Below the pieces are notes generated by a model, which was not told where the DNA came from, did not search any database, and saw only the letters and a program-made list of their open reading frames with translations. Made by a program: the position numbers and the translations under genes. A DNA stretch of 47,295 nt from Clostridium sp. CAG:567 (GTDB lineage: Bacteria > Bacillota > Clostridia > TANB77 > CAG-508): assembly GCA_000437855.1 (NCBI GenBank), contig FR902178.1:1-47295 (forward strand), written 5' to 3'. Positions 24,211-33,132 of this stretch are shown piece by piece. Numbering within the stretch: the first letter of the stretch is position 1; the number at the start of each line of letters is the position of its first letter.

Positions 24211-24768
24211 ATGTTTTTAATTGTAGGACTAGGAAATCCAGAACCAGAATATAGTATGACAAGACATAATATGGGTTTTGATGTAATTAATAAAATAGCT
24301 AAGAAATATGAAATTGATATTTCAAGGTCAAAGTTCAATGGATTATATGGAAGCGGAATAATAAATAATGAAAAAATAATTTTATTAAAACCTCAAACAT
24401 ATATGAACTTGAGTGGTCAATGTATAAAGCCTTTTATAGATTTCTATAAAATACCATTAGAGAATGTACTAGTTATATATGATGATATGGATGTTGAAAT
24501 AGAAAATATAAAAATACGTAAAAAAGGCGGACCAGGAACACATAATGGTGCAAAATCAGTAGTTCATGAACTTGTTTCTGAAGATTTTCCAAGAATTAGA
24601 GTTGGAGTTGGAAAGCCGATAGACGAATATGACGCAATTGATTATGTTATAGGAAAATTAGATGAAGAACAATACAAAAAATTAGAAGTTGGAATAAATA
24701 GAGCATCTGAGGCAGCTATTTATTATATTGAACATGGAATTGACAATACAATGAACAAATTTAATTAA
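24211..24768 (+). CDS. pth: Peptidyl-tRNA hydrolase
   Basis: Pth cleaves peptidyl-tRNAs released from stalled ribosomes. The 185-residue protein has the N-terminal signature VGLGNPEPEYSMTRHNMGF, with the catalytic His20 inside it. PQTYMNLSG (about 69-77), YDDMDVE with the conserved Asp and GGPGTHNGAKSV follow. The ATG at 24211 has AAGAGGAAA upstream. It is embedded in the 22.4-28.2 kb unit, 13 bp after the frameshifted GNAT gene. Confidence 0.97.
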   Translation: MFLIVGLGNPEPEYSMTRHNMGFDVINKIAKKYEIDISRSKFNGLYGSGIINNEKIILLKPQTYMNLSGQCIKPFIDFYKIPLENVLVIYDDMDVEIENIKIRKKGGPGTHNGAKSVVHELVSEDFPRIRVGVGKPIDEYDAIDYVIGKLDEEQYKKLEVGINRASEAAIYYIEHGIDNTMNKFN

Positions 24769-24795
24769 AATTAGTAACAATAGAAAGGTTTAAAA

Positions 24796-25995
24796 ATGCA
24801 GGAAGTAATAATTAGCCAAGACAAACAAAATAATAAAATAGTTGCATTGGTTGAAAATGGAAAATTAGTTGAAAAATATGAAGAAAAAGCGGATCAAAAA
24901 AGACTAGAAGGAAATATATATATTGGAAAAGTTGAAAATGTTTTAATTGGAATGCAAGCAGCTTTTATAAACATTGGGGCAGAGAAAAATACATTTATTC
25001 ATATAAAAGATATAATTCCAAAAGTAAGCAATGAAACAGGTAATAAAAATGAAAAACTAGGCAACTATGATATAAAAAATTATATAAAACAAGGAGCTCC
25101 TATACTAGTGCAAGTAAAAAGAGATTGCACAAATAAAAAAGGAGCAAGAGTTTCTACACATATTAGTATTCCAGGTAGATTTGCAGTATTAATGCCAAAC
25201 TCTGAATTTATTACTATTTCAAAGAAAATTGAAAAGGAACAAGAAAGAGAAAGACTTACTAATATAGTAAAATATAGTTTACCAAAAGGATATGGAATAA
25301 TAATAAGAACTGCAGCAAATGGAAAAAAACAAGAACTTATACAAAAAGATATTGAAGGGTTAGTGAAACAATATAATGAAATACTAGAACAAGCTAAGAA
25401 ATATGATAAAGTTCAAAGTTTTACACCTGCTTTATTATACAAAAATGATGGAATTGTGGAAAAAACTTTAATTGATACAATTGATCAAGATGTAGAAAAA
25501 ATTATAACAGACAATAAAGAAGTAAGCGAATATGTAGAAAAATTCTTGAAAGATACAGGACTAGAAACAAAAGTTAAACTAGAAATTAAGCAAGATGTGT
25601 TAAACATATATGATATTAAAGAACAGATTGAAAAGGCAAATAATCGTAAAATTTGGCTTAAATGTGGTGGCTTTATTACAATAGATAAAACAGAAGCTTT
25701 AACAGCAATTGATGTAAACTCAGGAAAATATATTGGAAGTAAAGACTTAGATCAAACAATATATACTGTAAATAAAGAAGCTACAATTGAAATTGCAAAA
25801 CAACTAAGACTAAGAGATATTGGTGGAATAATAATTATTGATTATATAGATATGGAAAATCAAGAAACAAAACAAAAAATATTAAAAGTATTAGAAGAAA
25901 GTGTAAAAAAAGATCGCTCAAAAATTCAAATTGTTGGATTTACGCCACTAGATTTACTTGAAATGACAAGAAAACATATATGCAGTAATGATTAG
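24796..25995 (+). CDS. rng: Ribonuclease E/G family endoribonuclease
   Basis: RNase E/G enzymes cut single-stranded AU-rich RNA in mRNA decay and rRNA processing. The 399-residue protein has the S1 domain (EGNIYIGKVENVLIGMQAAF, residues 38-57) and AAFINIGAEKNTFIH. The RNase H-like catalytic region shows AIDVNSGKYIG and GGIIIIDYIDM, which hold the two metal-binding Asp residues. It ends at LLEMTRKHICSND, so the Zn-link CxxC and the small domain of E. coli RNase E/G are missing. Clostridia often have a member of this family where Bacillus uses RNase Y. Dimerisation may therefore differ. Confidence 0.93.
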   Translation: MQEVIISQDKQNNKIVALVENGKLVEKYEEKADQKRLEGNIYIGKVENVLIGMQAAFINIGAEKNTFIHIKDIIPKVSNETGNKNEKLGNYDIKNYIKQGAPILVQVKRDCTNKKGARVSTHISIPGRFAVLMPNSEFITISKKIEKEQERERLTNIVKYSLPKGYGIIIRTAANGKKQELIQKDIEGLVKQYNEILEQAKKYDKVQSFTPALLYKNDGIVEKTLIDTIDQDVEKIITDNKEVSEYVEKFLKDTGLETKVKLEIKQDVLNIYDIKEQIEKANNRKIWLKCGGFITIDKTEALTAIDVNSGKYIGSKDLDQTIYTVNKEATIEIAKQLRLRDIGGIIIIDYIDMENQETKQKILKVLEESVKKDRSKIQIVGFTPLDLLEMTRKHICSND

Positions 25996-26011
25996 TGAAA
26001 GGAAGATATGA

Positions 26012-26600
26012 ATGAAAAAAGTACCAACATGGAATTACAAATTTTTAAAACCACTAGCTGTTCTTTTACTAAAAATTATATATCAGCCTAAAGTAATAAA
26101 TAAACAAGCTATACCAAAACAGGGGCCCATAATTATTGCTGGAAATCATAAGGCATATCCAGATCCGGTTTTGGTTGGAAGTTGTACTAAAAGAATTGTA
26201 CATTTTTTTATAAAAGATGTATATACTAATAGTCCATTAGGTCCGTTTTTTAGGAGTTGTCGGAGTATTACCAGTACATGTTGGAAAACTACACAAAGAG
26301 TCATTTGAAACTGCAATAGAATTATTAAAAAACGAAAAATCAATAGGAATATTTCCTGAAGGAACAAGAAATAAGACAGATCAATTATTACTTCCACTAC
26401 AAAAAGGAACTACACTATTAGCTAAAAAAACAAATGCAAAAATAATACCATTTGCGATTACAGGAAAGTATAAACCATTTGGAGGTCTAACAATAGAGTT
26501 TGGAGATCCAATAGATGTGACGAATATGGATACTACAGAGGCAAATGCAATACTAACACAGAAAATAACAGAATTATTGTTAAAAAGAACTAAAAAATAG
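26012..26600 (+). pseudogene. plsC: 1-acyl-sn-glycerol-3-phosphate acyltransferase (PlsC), frameshifted
   Basis: PlsC adds the second acyl chain in phosphatidic acid synthesis. The first frame gives a normal start (MKKVPTWNYKFLKPLAVLLL), the catalytic NHKAYPD (HX4D) and FIKDVYTNSPLGPFF. It breaks after a T6 run at 26246-26251. The next frame resumes with LGVVGVLPVHVGKLHKESF. It includes the acceptor motif IFPEGTRNKTD and ends at 26600, giving about 195 residues if repaired. One extra or two missing T bases account for the shift. Because everything else is intact, a sequencing or assembly error in the homopolymer is quite possible. The gene would pair with the lipid kinase next door. Confidence 0.85.
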
Positions 26601-26608
26601 GTGATAAG

Positions 26609-27478
26609 ATGAAGTATATATTTATAGTTAATCCTGAGTCAGCAAAAGGTAATGCAATGAAAATAATAGGAAATATTGAAAAAGTATGTAAACAAGAACA
26701 TATAGAATATGAAGTATGCTATACTTTGGCACAAGGAGATGCTACTAGATTAGCACAAAGCTATAAAGACGAAGAAAACATTATATATGCTGTGGGTGGA
26801 GATGGAACATTATCTGAGGTGCTAAATGGAGTAGTAGGAACAAAAAACAAAATTGGTATAATACCAGCAGGTTCAGGTAATGACTTTTATCGTACAGTAA
26901 AAGAGCTTGGCAAAACAGAAATAGAATCAGATGTTGGTGTGGTAAATGGCAAATACTTTTTAAATATTGCATGTGTTGGAATTGATGCAGAAGTTGCCAA
27001 CAATGTACCGTTAATGAAAAAGAAGAATATTAAAGTAAAAAATCTATATACAGCAAGTATTTTATACACTTTTACACATTTTAAATTTAAACAAATACAC
27101 TTCAAATCACAAGAAAAAGATGAAAAAGGAAACTTTACAATACTTAGTATTTGTAATGGTAGATATTATGGTGGAGGCTATAATATATCTCCAAAAGCAA
27201 GTTTAGAGGATAACTATTTTGATGTATATTATATAAACAAACTAAGATTACCATCAATTATAAATCTACTTTTGAAATTAAAAAAAGGAAAACTTGAACA
27301 AGATAAAAGAACAAATCACTTTAAAACCAACAACATTACAGTAACATCAGAAGAACCAATTAGATTTAATGTTGATGGAGAAACAATAGAAAATACAAAA
27401 TTTGAAATAAAAATCATACCAAAAGCAATAAAAATATATCATAATGTAGAATTAGAAAGTAAATTTTTGTCAGTTTAG
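26609..27478 (+). CDS. Diacylglycerol/lipid kinase (DagK, YegS/BmrU family)
   Basis: This soluble lipid kinase phosphorylates diacylglycerol or a related lipid with ATP. The 289-residue protein has the family start FIVNPESAKGNA. The nucleotide loop AVGGDGTLSEVLNG (about 61-74) and IIPAGSGNDFYRTV (about 85-98) follow. Downstream, CVGIDAEVA and FNVDGETIE near the end are typical. The start ATG lies 9 bp after the plsC stop with a weak GGTGATAAG site, consistent with coupled translation and a shared lipid-precursor role. Confidence 0.93.
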   Translation: MKYIFIVNPESAKGNAMKIIGNIEKVCKQEHIEYEVCYTLAQGDATRLAQSYKDEENIIYAVGGDGTLSEVLNGVVGTKNKIGIIPAGSGNDFYRTVKELGKTEIESDVGVVNGKYFLNIACVGIDAEVANNVPLMKKKNIKVKNLYTASILYTFTHFKFKQIHFKSQEKDEKGNFTILSICNGRYYGGGYNISPKASLEDNYFDVYYINKLRLPSIINLLLKLKKGKLEQDKRTNHFKTNNITVTSEEPIRFNVDGETIENTKFEIKIIPKAIKIYHNVELESKFLSV

Positions 27479-27519
27479 AGTTTATAACTCTAACTGACAT
27501 TTTGTTAAAGGAGAAGAAA

Positions 27520-28182
27520 TTGAGAATTAGATATAAGCCATGGGCTAGAAAAGAATTAGAAGAAAGTAAATTTTATAGAGAACATCCTGAAGAGTTAATA
27601 GGAAAATGGAAAAATGAATATGCAAGACCAGAGCAACCTTTATTTGTTGAATTAGGATGCGGAAAAGGTGGATTTATTTCGGAAAAGGCTTCTTTACATC
27701 CTGAAAATAATTATTTAGCAATTGATTTAGTAGACCCGATGCTTGGACTAGCAAAAAGAAAAGTTGAAGAAGTATATAGTGAAGCAGATAGGGAAATAGA
27801 CAACATTATACTTACTCGTTTTGATATTGAAAGAATACTTTTAATTTTAAATAAACAAGATTTAGTTGAAGGAATATATATTAACTTTTGTAATCCATGG
27901 CCAAGAGGAAAACACCATAAAAAAAGATTAACATATACAAGACAACTTGAGCATTATAAACAATTTTTAAAACCTGGTGGAAAAATCTATTTTAAAACTG
28001 ATGATGATAATTTATTTGAAGAAAGTATACATTATTTTGAAGATACTGAATTTAAAATAGAAAAAATAACAAGAGATTTACAAAATGAACCAGATTTTTG
28101 GGAGAATATAGAAACAGAACATGAAAAAATGTTTTCTGAACAGGGAATAAAAATAAAAGCACTTATTGCTAAAGCAAAATAA
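27520..28182 (+). CDS. trmB: tRNA (guanine-N7-)-methyltransferase
   Basis: TrmB forms m7G46 in tRNA using SAM. The 220-residue protein starts MRIRYKPWA, as TrmB does, from a TTG at 27520 placed 6 nt after AAAGGAG. An in-frame TTG at 27502 lies upstream of the site. The SAM motif is FVELGCGKGGF, AIDLVDPM is the ribose-binding strand and CNPWPRGKHHKKRL is the family signature, with Asn where most have Asp. The C-terminal EPDFWENIETEHEKMF is normal. It ends the transcription unit at a very strong terminator. Confidence 0.95.
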   Translation: MRIRYKPWARKELEESKFYREHPEELIGKWKNEYARPEQPLFVELGCGKGGFISEKASLHPENNYLAIDLVDPMLGLAKRKVEEVYSEADREIDNIILTRFDIERILLILNKQDLVEGIYINFCNPWPRGKHHKKRLTYTRQLEHYKQFLKPGGKIYFKTDDDNLFEESIHYFEDTEFKIEKITRDLQNEPDFWENIETEHEKMFSEQGIKIKALIAKAK

Positions 28183-28229
28183 ATATGCTAATTGGAACGG
28201 AAAACGCTCCGATTAGCATATTTATTTTT
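28177..28229 (+). terminator. Bidirectional terminator between trmB and the HTH gene
   Basis: AAATAAATATGCTAAT pairs perfectly with ATTAGCATATTTATTT, extended by TGGA/TCCG, with T and A tails. It overlaps both 3' ends of the convergent genes. Confidence 0.9.
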
Positions 28230-29952
28230 CAACTACTGGTGGAATAAAATTTTCAATTGCATCTCTTAATTTAGGATGATGTATTACAAAATGTATAGAT
28301 GGACTACTTATTTTTGAAATCATAACCCATTCTTTTCCACAAAATAGAATTTGTATATTTCTAAAGGTTTGATAATTATTAGTTGTTAATTTATAATTAG
28401 CAACTTTTTTTTCATATTTTTTTGTTAAATCTAAATGCTCTAAATATTCATTGTAATCATAATAAATTTTACCTTCATAAAAACTGTCTGCAAGAGAAAG
28501 AATAGGAGGGAATTTTTCAAAATCTTCCTTTGAAAAAATTGCAATCTCATCTTCTAAAATATTATGTTTTAAAATTTTTTTAGTTAATTGCTTTTGAGTA
28601 TTAACAGCATCTAGTATATTTTTAGTATCATCTGCAGATATATTGTTTCTTTTCAAAATTTTTAAAAGTAAAGTTTCAGAAATAGTATGAATAGGAAGTG
28701 ATGATACTATTCTTCTGCGAGGCATATTTATAGTTGCATTTAAAGATAAAAATACAGAAAAAGCATTTTTAGATTCTGCTCTATAAATATCCATAAGTGA
28801 TGTTGATTTAGTAAGTATATGTTTTGCTTTTTCTTTATAGTATGCAACTTCAGATTTTGAACTTGTTAAATAATATTTGCCTTTATTATGGTATCCATTT
28901 ATACATTCACCAGTAAGTGCTACTGACCCAGATACATAATTAAGGTGACAATATATAGAATTTGAAGTTCCTTTTAGAAAATATGGTGAAACTTGTCCAG
29001 TCATATAAATTGGAACCCAACTTTCTAATCCTAACATCATTTCATTAAATGGTCTGTCTAAATTATGAATGATATTTAAATGTAAGCCTTTTTTTAAAGT
29101 CATTGCAATAGCAAACATCCACTTTTTTCCAAAGTCTACGTCTTTTGCCATATCTTCCATAGGCATATCACTACACATAAAAACAGGTTCTTCTGACTTT
29201 GAAAAGACTGTTGCTTTAAAAAAGTCTAATTCTCCTTTTTTCATTTCTTCTATGCCATAATAATTCTTTGAAGAAGATTTATAAAAAGGCACAAAAGGAA
29301 CTTTTAATTCATCAAAATGAATGGCTTTTATATATTGCCCTAAATCAAATTCATCTAAATTTTTTAAGAAATTACTAATAGAGTTTTCCTCAATAGATGT
29401 ATTGCTTGAGAACCAATTTACTAAATGAAAAAGATAATCAGATTGGTTTTTCAAATCTTCAACATTACAATCAATAAGTAGTGATATAGTTTGTTTATTA
29501 CTTTGAGAGCTGTATTTGGATACTACAAATGCACATACGGCTTCAACAAAATCTTTTGATTTTGAAGGTTTTCTATTTCCTGCACGAATTTTTGATAAGA
29601 ATGATGCATCATAGCATATTGAACGTGCTAAATCTGCTACACTAATATTTAATGCTGAGATTATTTCATTAAAATTTTTGCTCAATTGTTCAGAACTAAT
29701 TAATATATCATTTAAAGAATTGGCTAAAGTATTATAAATTTCACTTTGTTCTTTTTTTATATTTTTATCACAACATATTTTATATAGACCAACAGTTAAT
29801 TGCTCTAGTTGATTACTTTTTACATTTGGAGTTCTATCACCATTGCGGTAACGACTGATAACAGAAGATGATAGCCCAGATGCAGTTACAAGGTCTTGTG
29901 AAGAACAATCAAATTGTTCCATATATTTATTTAATTGCTCGTTAAAAGTCAT
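28222..29952 (-). CDS. Large protein with two N-terminal XRE-like HTH regions, unknown C-terminal domain
   Basis: This 576-residue protein is probably a DNA-binding regulator. Residues 1-50 (EQLNKYMEQFDCSSQDLVTA through SSSVISRYRNGDRTP) form a Cro/CI-type helix-turn-helix. A second similar segment lies at about 95-150 (LSKNFNEIISALNISVADLA through ASFLSKIRAGNRKP). The remaining 400 residues are soluble and unrecognised, with conserved-looking stretches such as KKWMFAIAMTLKKGLHLNIIH and WVPIYMTGQ. These might sense a ligand. The ATG at 29952 follows GGAGG; an upstream in-frame start is not supported. A palindrome overlapping its own -10 box suggests autoregulation. Confidence 0.75.
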   Translation of the reverse strand: MTFNEQLNKYMEQFDCSSQDLVTASGLSSSVISRYRNGDRTPNVKSNQLEQLTVGLYKICCDKNIKKEQSEIYNTLANSLNDILISSEQLSKNFNEIISALNISVADLARSICYDASFLSKIRAGNRKPSKSKDFVEAVCAFVVSKYSSQSNKQTISLLIDCNVEDLKNQSDYLFHLVNWFSSNTSIEENSISNFLKNLDEFDLGQYIKAIHFDELKVPFVPFYKSSSKNYYGIEEMKKGELDFFKATVFSKSEEPVFMCSDMPMEDMAKDVDFGKKWMFAIAMTLKKGLHLNIIHNLDRPFNEMMLGLESWVPIYMTGQVSPYFLKGTSNSIYCHLNYVSGSVALTGECINGYHNKGKYYLTSSKSEVAYYKEKAKHILTKSTSLMDIYRAESKNAFSVFLSLNATINMPRRRIVSSLPIHTISETLLLKILKRNNISADDTKNILDAVNTQKQLTKKILKHNILEDEIAIFSKEDFEKFPPILSLADSFYEGKIYYDYNEYLEHLDLTKKYEKKVANYKLTTNNYQTFRNIQILFCGKEWVMISKISSPSIHFVIHHPKLRDAIENFIPPVVEK

Positions 29953-29975
29953 AACAAACCTCCAAAAAAATTTCT

Positions 29976-30010
29976 TGCTAAATATTAGCACAATTTTAGT
30001 AAAAAATCAA
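29976..30010 (-). promoter_or_regulatory. Promoter of the double-HTH gene with overlapping palindromic operator
   Basis: On minus, TTGATT (30005-30010) and TAATAT (29982-29987) are spaced by 17 bp. A 15-bp palindrome, TGCTAA-ATA-TTAGCA (29976-29990), completely covers the -10 box. This is the geometry of a repressor site and fits autoregulation by the HTH protein. Confidence 0.6.
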
Positions 30011-30149
30011 CTTCCAAGAAGTCATGGAAAATTTGGCAAAATTAATAAATAATAAAAATAATTATGATACTATATATGTATATTTAGACTAAAAAGACTA
30101 GATTTTTGCAAATACTATTTGTATAATAATTATTATAAGGAGGAAAACT

Positions 30150-31271
30150 ATGGAAAATGATAAAAATAAAAGAAATTGGATAATAGCAATTATTGTAGTT
30201 TTTATAGTTGTATTTGGAGGAGGATATTTAATGACAAGAAATAATAATACAAATCAGAACAATAATAATGGCGGAACAGTTAAAAGTCAAGATAATGTTA
30301 AAATAGTAGCAAATACAGCAAGTCAATTAATTTTAGAGGATTATTCAACATCAGAATTTTCAATGAAAAAGCCACAAGGATGGAAAGTTGAAAATGGTGG
30401 AACAGGAATGTATTATGCAATTAAGGTATATGATCCAAACGAAACAAATAATCAAATATTTTTAATGTTAAAAATGCAACCGCTATTAAAAAGTACGGCA
30501 GGAAAAGCTTTTTGGCAAAATTACTATAAGCTAAGTGGAAACAATAGTCAATACAAAGTATTTGCAGATGCTGTGGTTTTAGAAAAACCAACAACAGAAG
30601 AATTTTACAAGAAATTTGATGAAATAGGTTCATACATGAATTCAATTGAATCAACATTGAGTACATTTAATTTCCCTAAATTTAACAACTTTACAAAATT
30701 AGAAGAATCTGATTCTAAAGCATCTATGAAAAGTGTTGCATTAGATAGCAAAGTATTAAGAGCTACATTTACAGGAGATAACAATAAACAAGGTGAAGGT
30801 ATGTTTATGGCATCTATTGTAAATTTTGGAAACCAATATCAAGGTGGAACAGATATGCTATACTATATGGTGTATGATATAATGTCAATAACTTCAGCCA
30901 AAGATGAGTTTATAGACTACAAAGATATTTTGTTACAGTCAGCTAACTCAATTGAATTTAGTGATGCTTATGTAAAAAAGACAATAGATGATGGAAACGC
31001 ACAAACAAAACAAGCTCTAGCTTTAAGTGCTTCAATTCAAGCTGCATTTGACTCATATATGCAAGCATGGGAAAACAGACAAACAACTTATGATATTATG
31101 AGTCAAAAACAAAGTGATGCAACTTTAGGTTATGAAAGAGTTTATAATACAGATACAGGAGAAATTTATAAAGCTTATAACGGATTCACAGATGATTATA
31201 AAGGTGAGACTTATAAATCTGTAACAGATGAGATGTATACTCAAAAAACAAGCGGATATATTGAAAAATAA
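30150..31271 (+). CDS. Membrane-anchored extracellular protein, unknown function
   Basis: I do not recognise a defined family. The 373-residue product has a short basic N-terminus and one hydrophobic segment (about 10-28, IIAIIVVFIVVFGGGYLM). A low-complexity Asn/Thr linker (31-43) and a large polar domain outside the cell follow. The segment ILEDYSTSEFSMKKPQGWKV is reminiscent of PsbP-like lipoproteins, a weak likeness. There is no lipobox Cys, so the helix is an anchor. The ATG follows AAGGAGG. A possible promoter (TAGATT, 17 bp, TATAAT at 30122-30127) precedes it. It is divergent from the HTH gene, which might control it, and is upstream of splB. Confidence 0.65.
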   Translation: MENDKNKRNWIIAIIVVFIVVFGGGYLMTRNNNTNQNNNNGGTVKSQDNVKIVANTASQLILEDYSTSEFSMKKPQGWKVENGGTGMYYAIKVYDPNETNNQIFLMLKMQPLLKSTAGKAFWQNYYKLSGNNSQYKVFADAVVLEKPTTEEFYKKFDEIGSYMNSIESTLSTFNFPKFNNFTKLEESDSKASMKSVALDSKVLRATFTGDNNKQGEGMFMASIVNFGNQYQGGTDMLYYMVYDIMSITSAKDEFIDYKDILLQSANSIEFSDAYVKKTIDDGNAQTKQALALSASIQAAFDSYMQAWENRQTTYDIMSQKQSDATLGYERVYNTDTGEIYKAYNGFTDDYKGETYKSVTDEMYTQKTSGYIEK

Positions 31272-31325
31272 AAAATGAATAATCATTAAATGTTGGGCAA
31301 GAATATATTTAGAGGTGATTTAAAT

Positions 31326-32330
31326 ATGTTCTTGCCTAAAGCAGTTTATTATGAAAAAGAAAGTGAAAATTATGAGCTGGGAAAAGAACTATTACAAAGG
31401 TATAAAGATAAAGGGATACAGTGTATTGAAATAGAAAATCATAATAATATAGAAGTAATGAGAAAAAAGCAAAATAGTGAGTTTCCACAAATGAAGCAAA
31501 ATTTAATAATAGGAATTAGAAAAACACATAAATTTGTGCCAAATCATAAAACATCAGATTTTTTGGTTCCATATACATCATCTGGTTGTATAGCAATGTG
31601 TTTATATTGCTATTTGGTGTGTAATTATAACAAATGTGCATATTTAAGGTTGTTTGTTAATAGAGAACAAATGCTAAATAAAATAATAAAAGTTGCAAAT
31701 GAATCAGATAAAAATTTAACATTTGAAATAGGGAGTAACAGTGACTTGATTCTAGAAAATACAATTACAAACAATTTAGTATGGACAATCGAAAATTTCA
31801 AAGCTAACCCAAAAGGTTTGCTGACATTTCCAACTAAATTTGATATAGTTGATCCAATTTTGCCGTTAGACCACAATGGAAAAGTAATAGTAAGAATGAG
31901 CGTAAATCCAAGAGAGATAATTAAAACAATTGAAATAGGAACATCACCATTAGAAAATAGAGTAAAAGCAATAAATAAATTAAAAGATGCAGAATATAAA
32001 CTAGGAATTTTAATAGCGCCTGTAATTTTAGTAGAAGATTGGAAAAAACAATATACAGAACTAATTCAGTATTTAGCAGAAAACTTATCAGAACTAGTAA
32101 AAAAAGATATGTTTTTTGAAATAATATTTATGACATACAGTTATGTGCATAGAATGATAAATCAAGAAGCGTTTCCAAAGCAAACTAATCTATATAATCA
32201 GGAAATAATGACAGTTAGAGGAAAAGGAAAATACACATATAATAAAGAGACAAGAGAAGAAGCGGAAATGTTTTTACGAGATTTAATGAGAAAATATTTT
32301 CCACATAATGAAATTAAATATATAGTTTAA
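31326..32330 (+). CDS. splB: Spore photoproduct lyase
   Basis: SplB is the radical-SAM enzyme that reverses the spore photoproduct 5-thyminyl-5,6-dihydrothymine during germination. The 334-residue protein starts at ATG 31326 after AGAGGTGAT; a TTG-type extension upstream is not family-like. The radical SAM motif CIAMCLYC supplies Cys88, Cys92 and Cys95. Tyr94 and Tyr96 match the catalytic tyrosines of B. subtilis SplB. Further matches are LIIGIRKTHKF, TKFDIVDPIL, GTSPLENR and a C-terminal GKGKYTYNKE. At the place of B. subtilis Cys141, the H-atom donor, by-eye alignment shows Ser137 (FEIGSNSD). Two extra cysteines, Cys99 and Cys104, lie nearby. Confidence 0.94.
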   Translation: MFLPKAVYYEKESENYELGKELLQRYKDKGIQCIEIENHNNIEVMRKKQNSEFPQMKQNLIIGIRKTHKFVPNHKTSDFLVPYTSSGCIAMCLYCYLVCNYNKCAYLRLFVNREQMLNKIIKVANESDKNLTFEIGSNSDLILENTITNNLVWTIENFKANPKGLLTFPTKFDIVDPILPLDHNGKVIVRMSVNPREIIKTIEIGTSPLENRVKAINKLKDAEYKLGILIAPVILVEDWKKQYTELIQYLAENLSELVKKDMFFEIIFMTYSYVHRMINQEAFPKQTNLYNQEIMTVRGKGKYTYNKETREEAEMFLRDLMRKYFPHNEIKYIV

Positions 32331-32334
32331 TTTG

Positions 32335-32372
32335 ATTGCTGTTGAACTTCAACGGCAATTTTTTCTTTTTTT
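32335..32372 (+). terminator. Intrinsic terminator after splB
   Basis: ATTGCTGTTG pairs with CAACGGCAAT (one wobble pair) around a 5-nt loop. It is followed by a T-rich tract. Confidence 0.8.
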
Positions 32373-32382
32373 GTTCACAATA

Positions 32383-32412
32383 TAGACATAAAACATTTGT
32401 ATAATGTATAAT
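32383..32412 (+). promoter_or_regulatory. Promoter of the two-component system
   Basis: TAGACA (32383-32388) and TATAAT (32407-32412) are spaced by 18 bp, 29 bp before the response-regulator ATG. A second TATAAT lies at 32400-32405. Confidence 0.55.
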
Positions 32413-32441
32413 AAACTTATGAGTTTTAGGAGGAAAATTAG

Positions 32442-33119
32442 ATGAATAATATTACTATTTTAGTAGTAGATGACGAATCAAGAATGAGAAAATTAATTAA
32501 GGATTTCTTAGCTCAAAAAGGGTATAGTATATTAGAAGCAGGAGATGGAGAAGAAGCACTTCATGTATATGAAGAAAATAAAAACCATATTAATCTTATA
32601 TTGTTAGATGTAATGATGCCAAAACTTGATGGTTGGTCAGTACTTAGACAAATAAGACAAACTTCAAGAATACCAATTATAATGTTAACAGCAAGAGGAG
32701 AAGAACAAGATGAACTATTTGGATTTGAACTTGGAGTAGATGAATATATATCAAAACCATTTAGTCCTAAAATATTAGTAGCAAGAGTTGAAGCTATACT
32801 AAAAAGAACTATGGGAAATAAAACTGAAGTAAAAGATTATGATGGTATTGTAATAGACCCAGAAGGCAGAACTGTAAAAGTTGATGGAAAACCAATAGAA
32901 ATGAGTTTACGTGAATATGAACTATTAAAATATTTGGTAGACAATGAGGGAATAGCTCTATCAAGAGATAAAATATTAAATAATGTTTGGAACTATGACT
33001 ATTATGGTGATTCAAGAACAATAGATAGCCACATAAAGAAAATAAGACACAAACTAGGAAAAAAAGGTAAATACATAGAAACAATGAGAGGCATTGGGTA
33101 TAAATTTGAAATAAAATAA
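32442..33119 (+). CDS. OmpR-family response regulator
   Basis: A two-component transcription factor of 225 residues. The receiver domain has Asp10/Asp11, the phospho-acceptor Asp56 in LLLDVMMP and Lys105 in ISKPF. A winged-helix Trans_reg_C domain covers about residues 128-224. Its landmarks are MSLREYELLKYLVDNEG, the recognition-helix region DSRTIDSHIKKIRHKLG and the final wing YIETMRGIGYKFE. The ATG follows AGGAGG. The kinase gene begins 13 bp after the stop. The stimulus and regulon are not evident. Confidence 0.96.
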   Translation: MNNITILVVDDESRMRKLIKDFLAQKGYSILEAGDGEEALHVYEENKNHINLILLDVMMPKLDGWSVLRQIRQTSRIPIIMLTARGEEQDELFGFELGVDEYISKPFSPKILVARVEAILKRTMGNKTEVKDYDGIVIDPEGRTVKVDGKPIEMSLREYELLKYLVDNEGIALSRDKILNNVWNYDYYGDSRTIDSHIKKIRHKLGKKGKYIETMRGIGYKFEIK

Positions 33120-33132
33120 ATGGAGCAAAATA

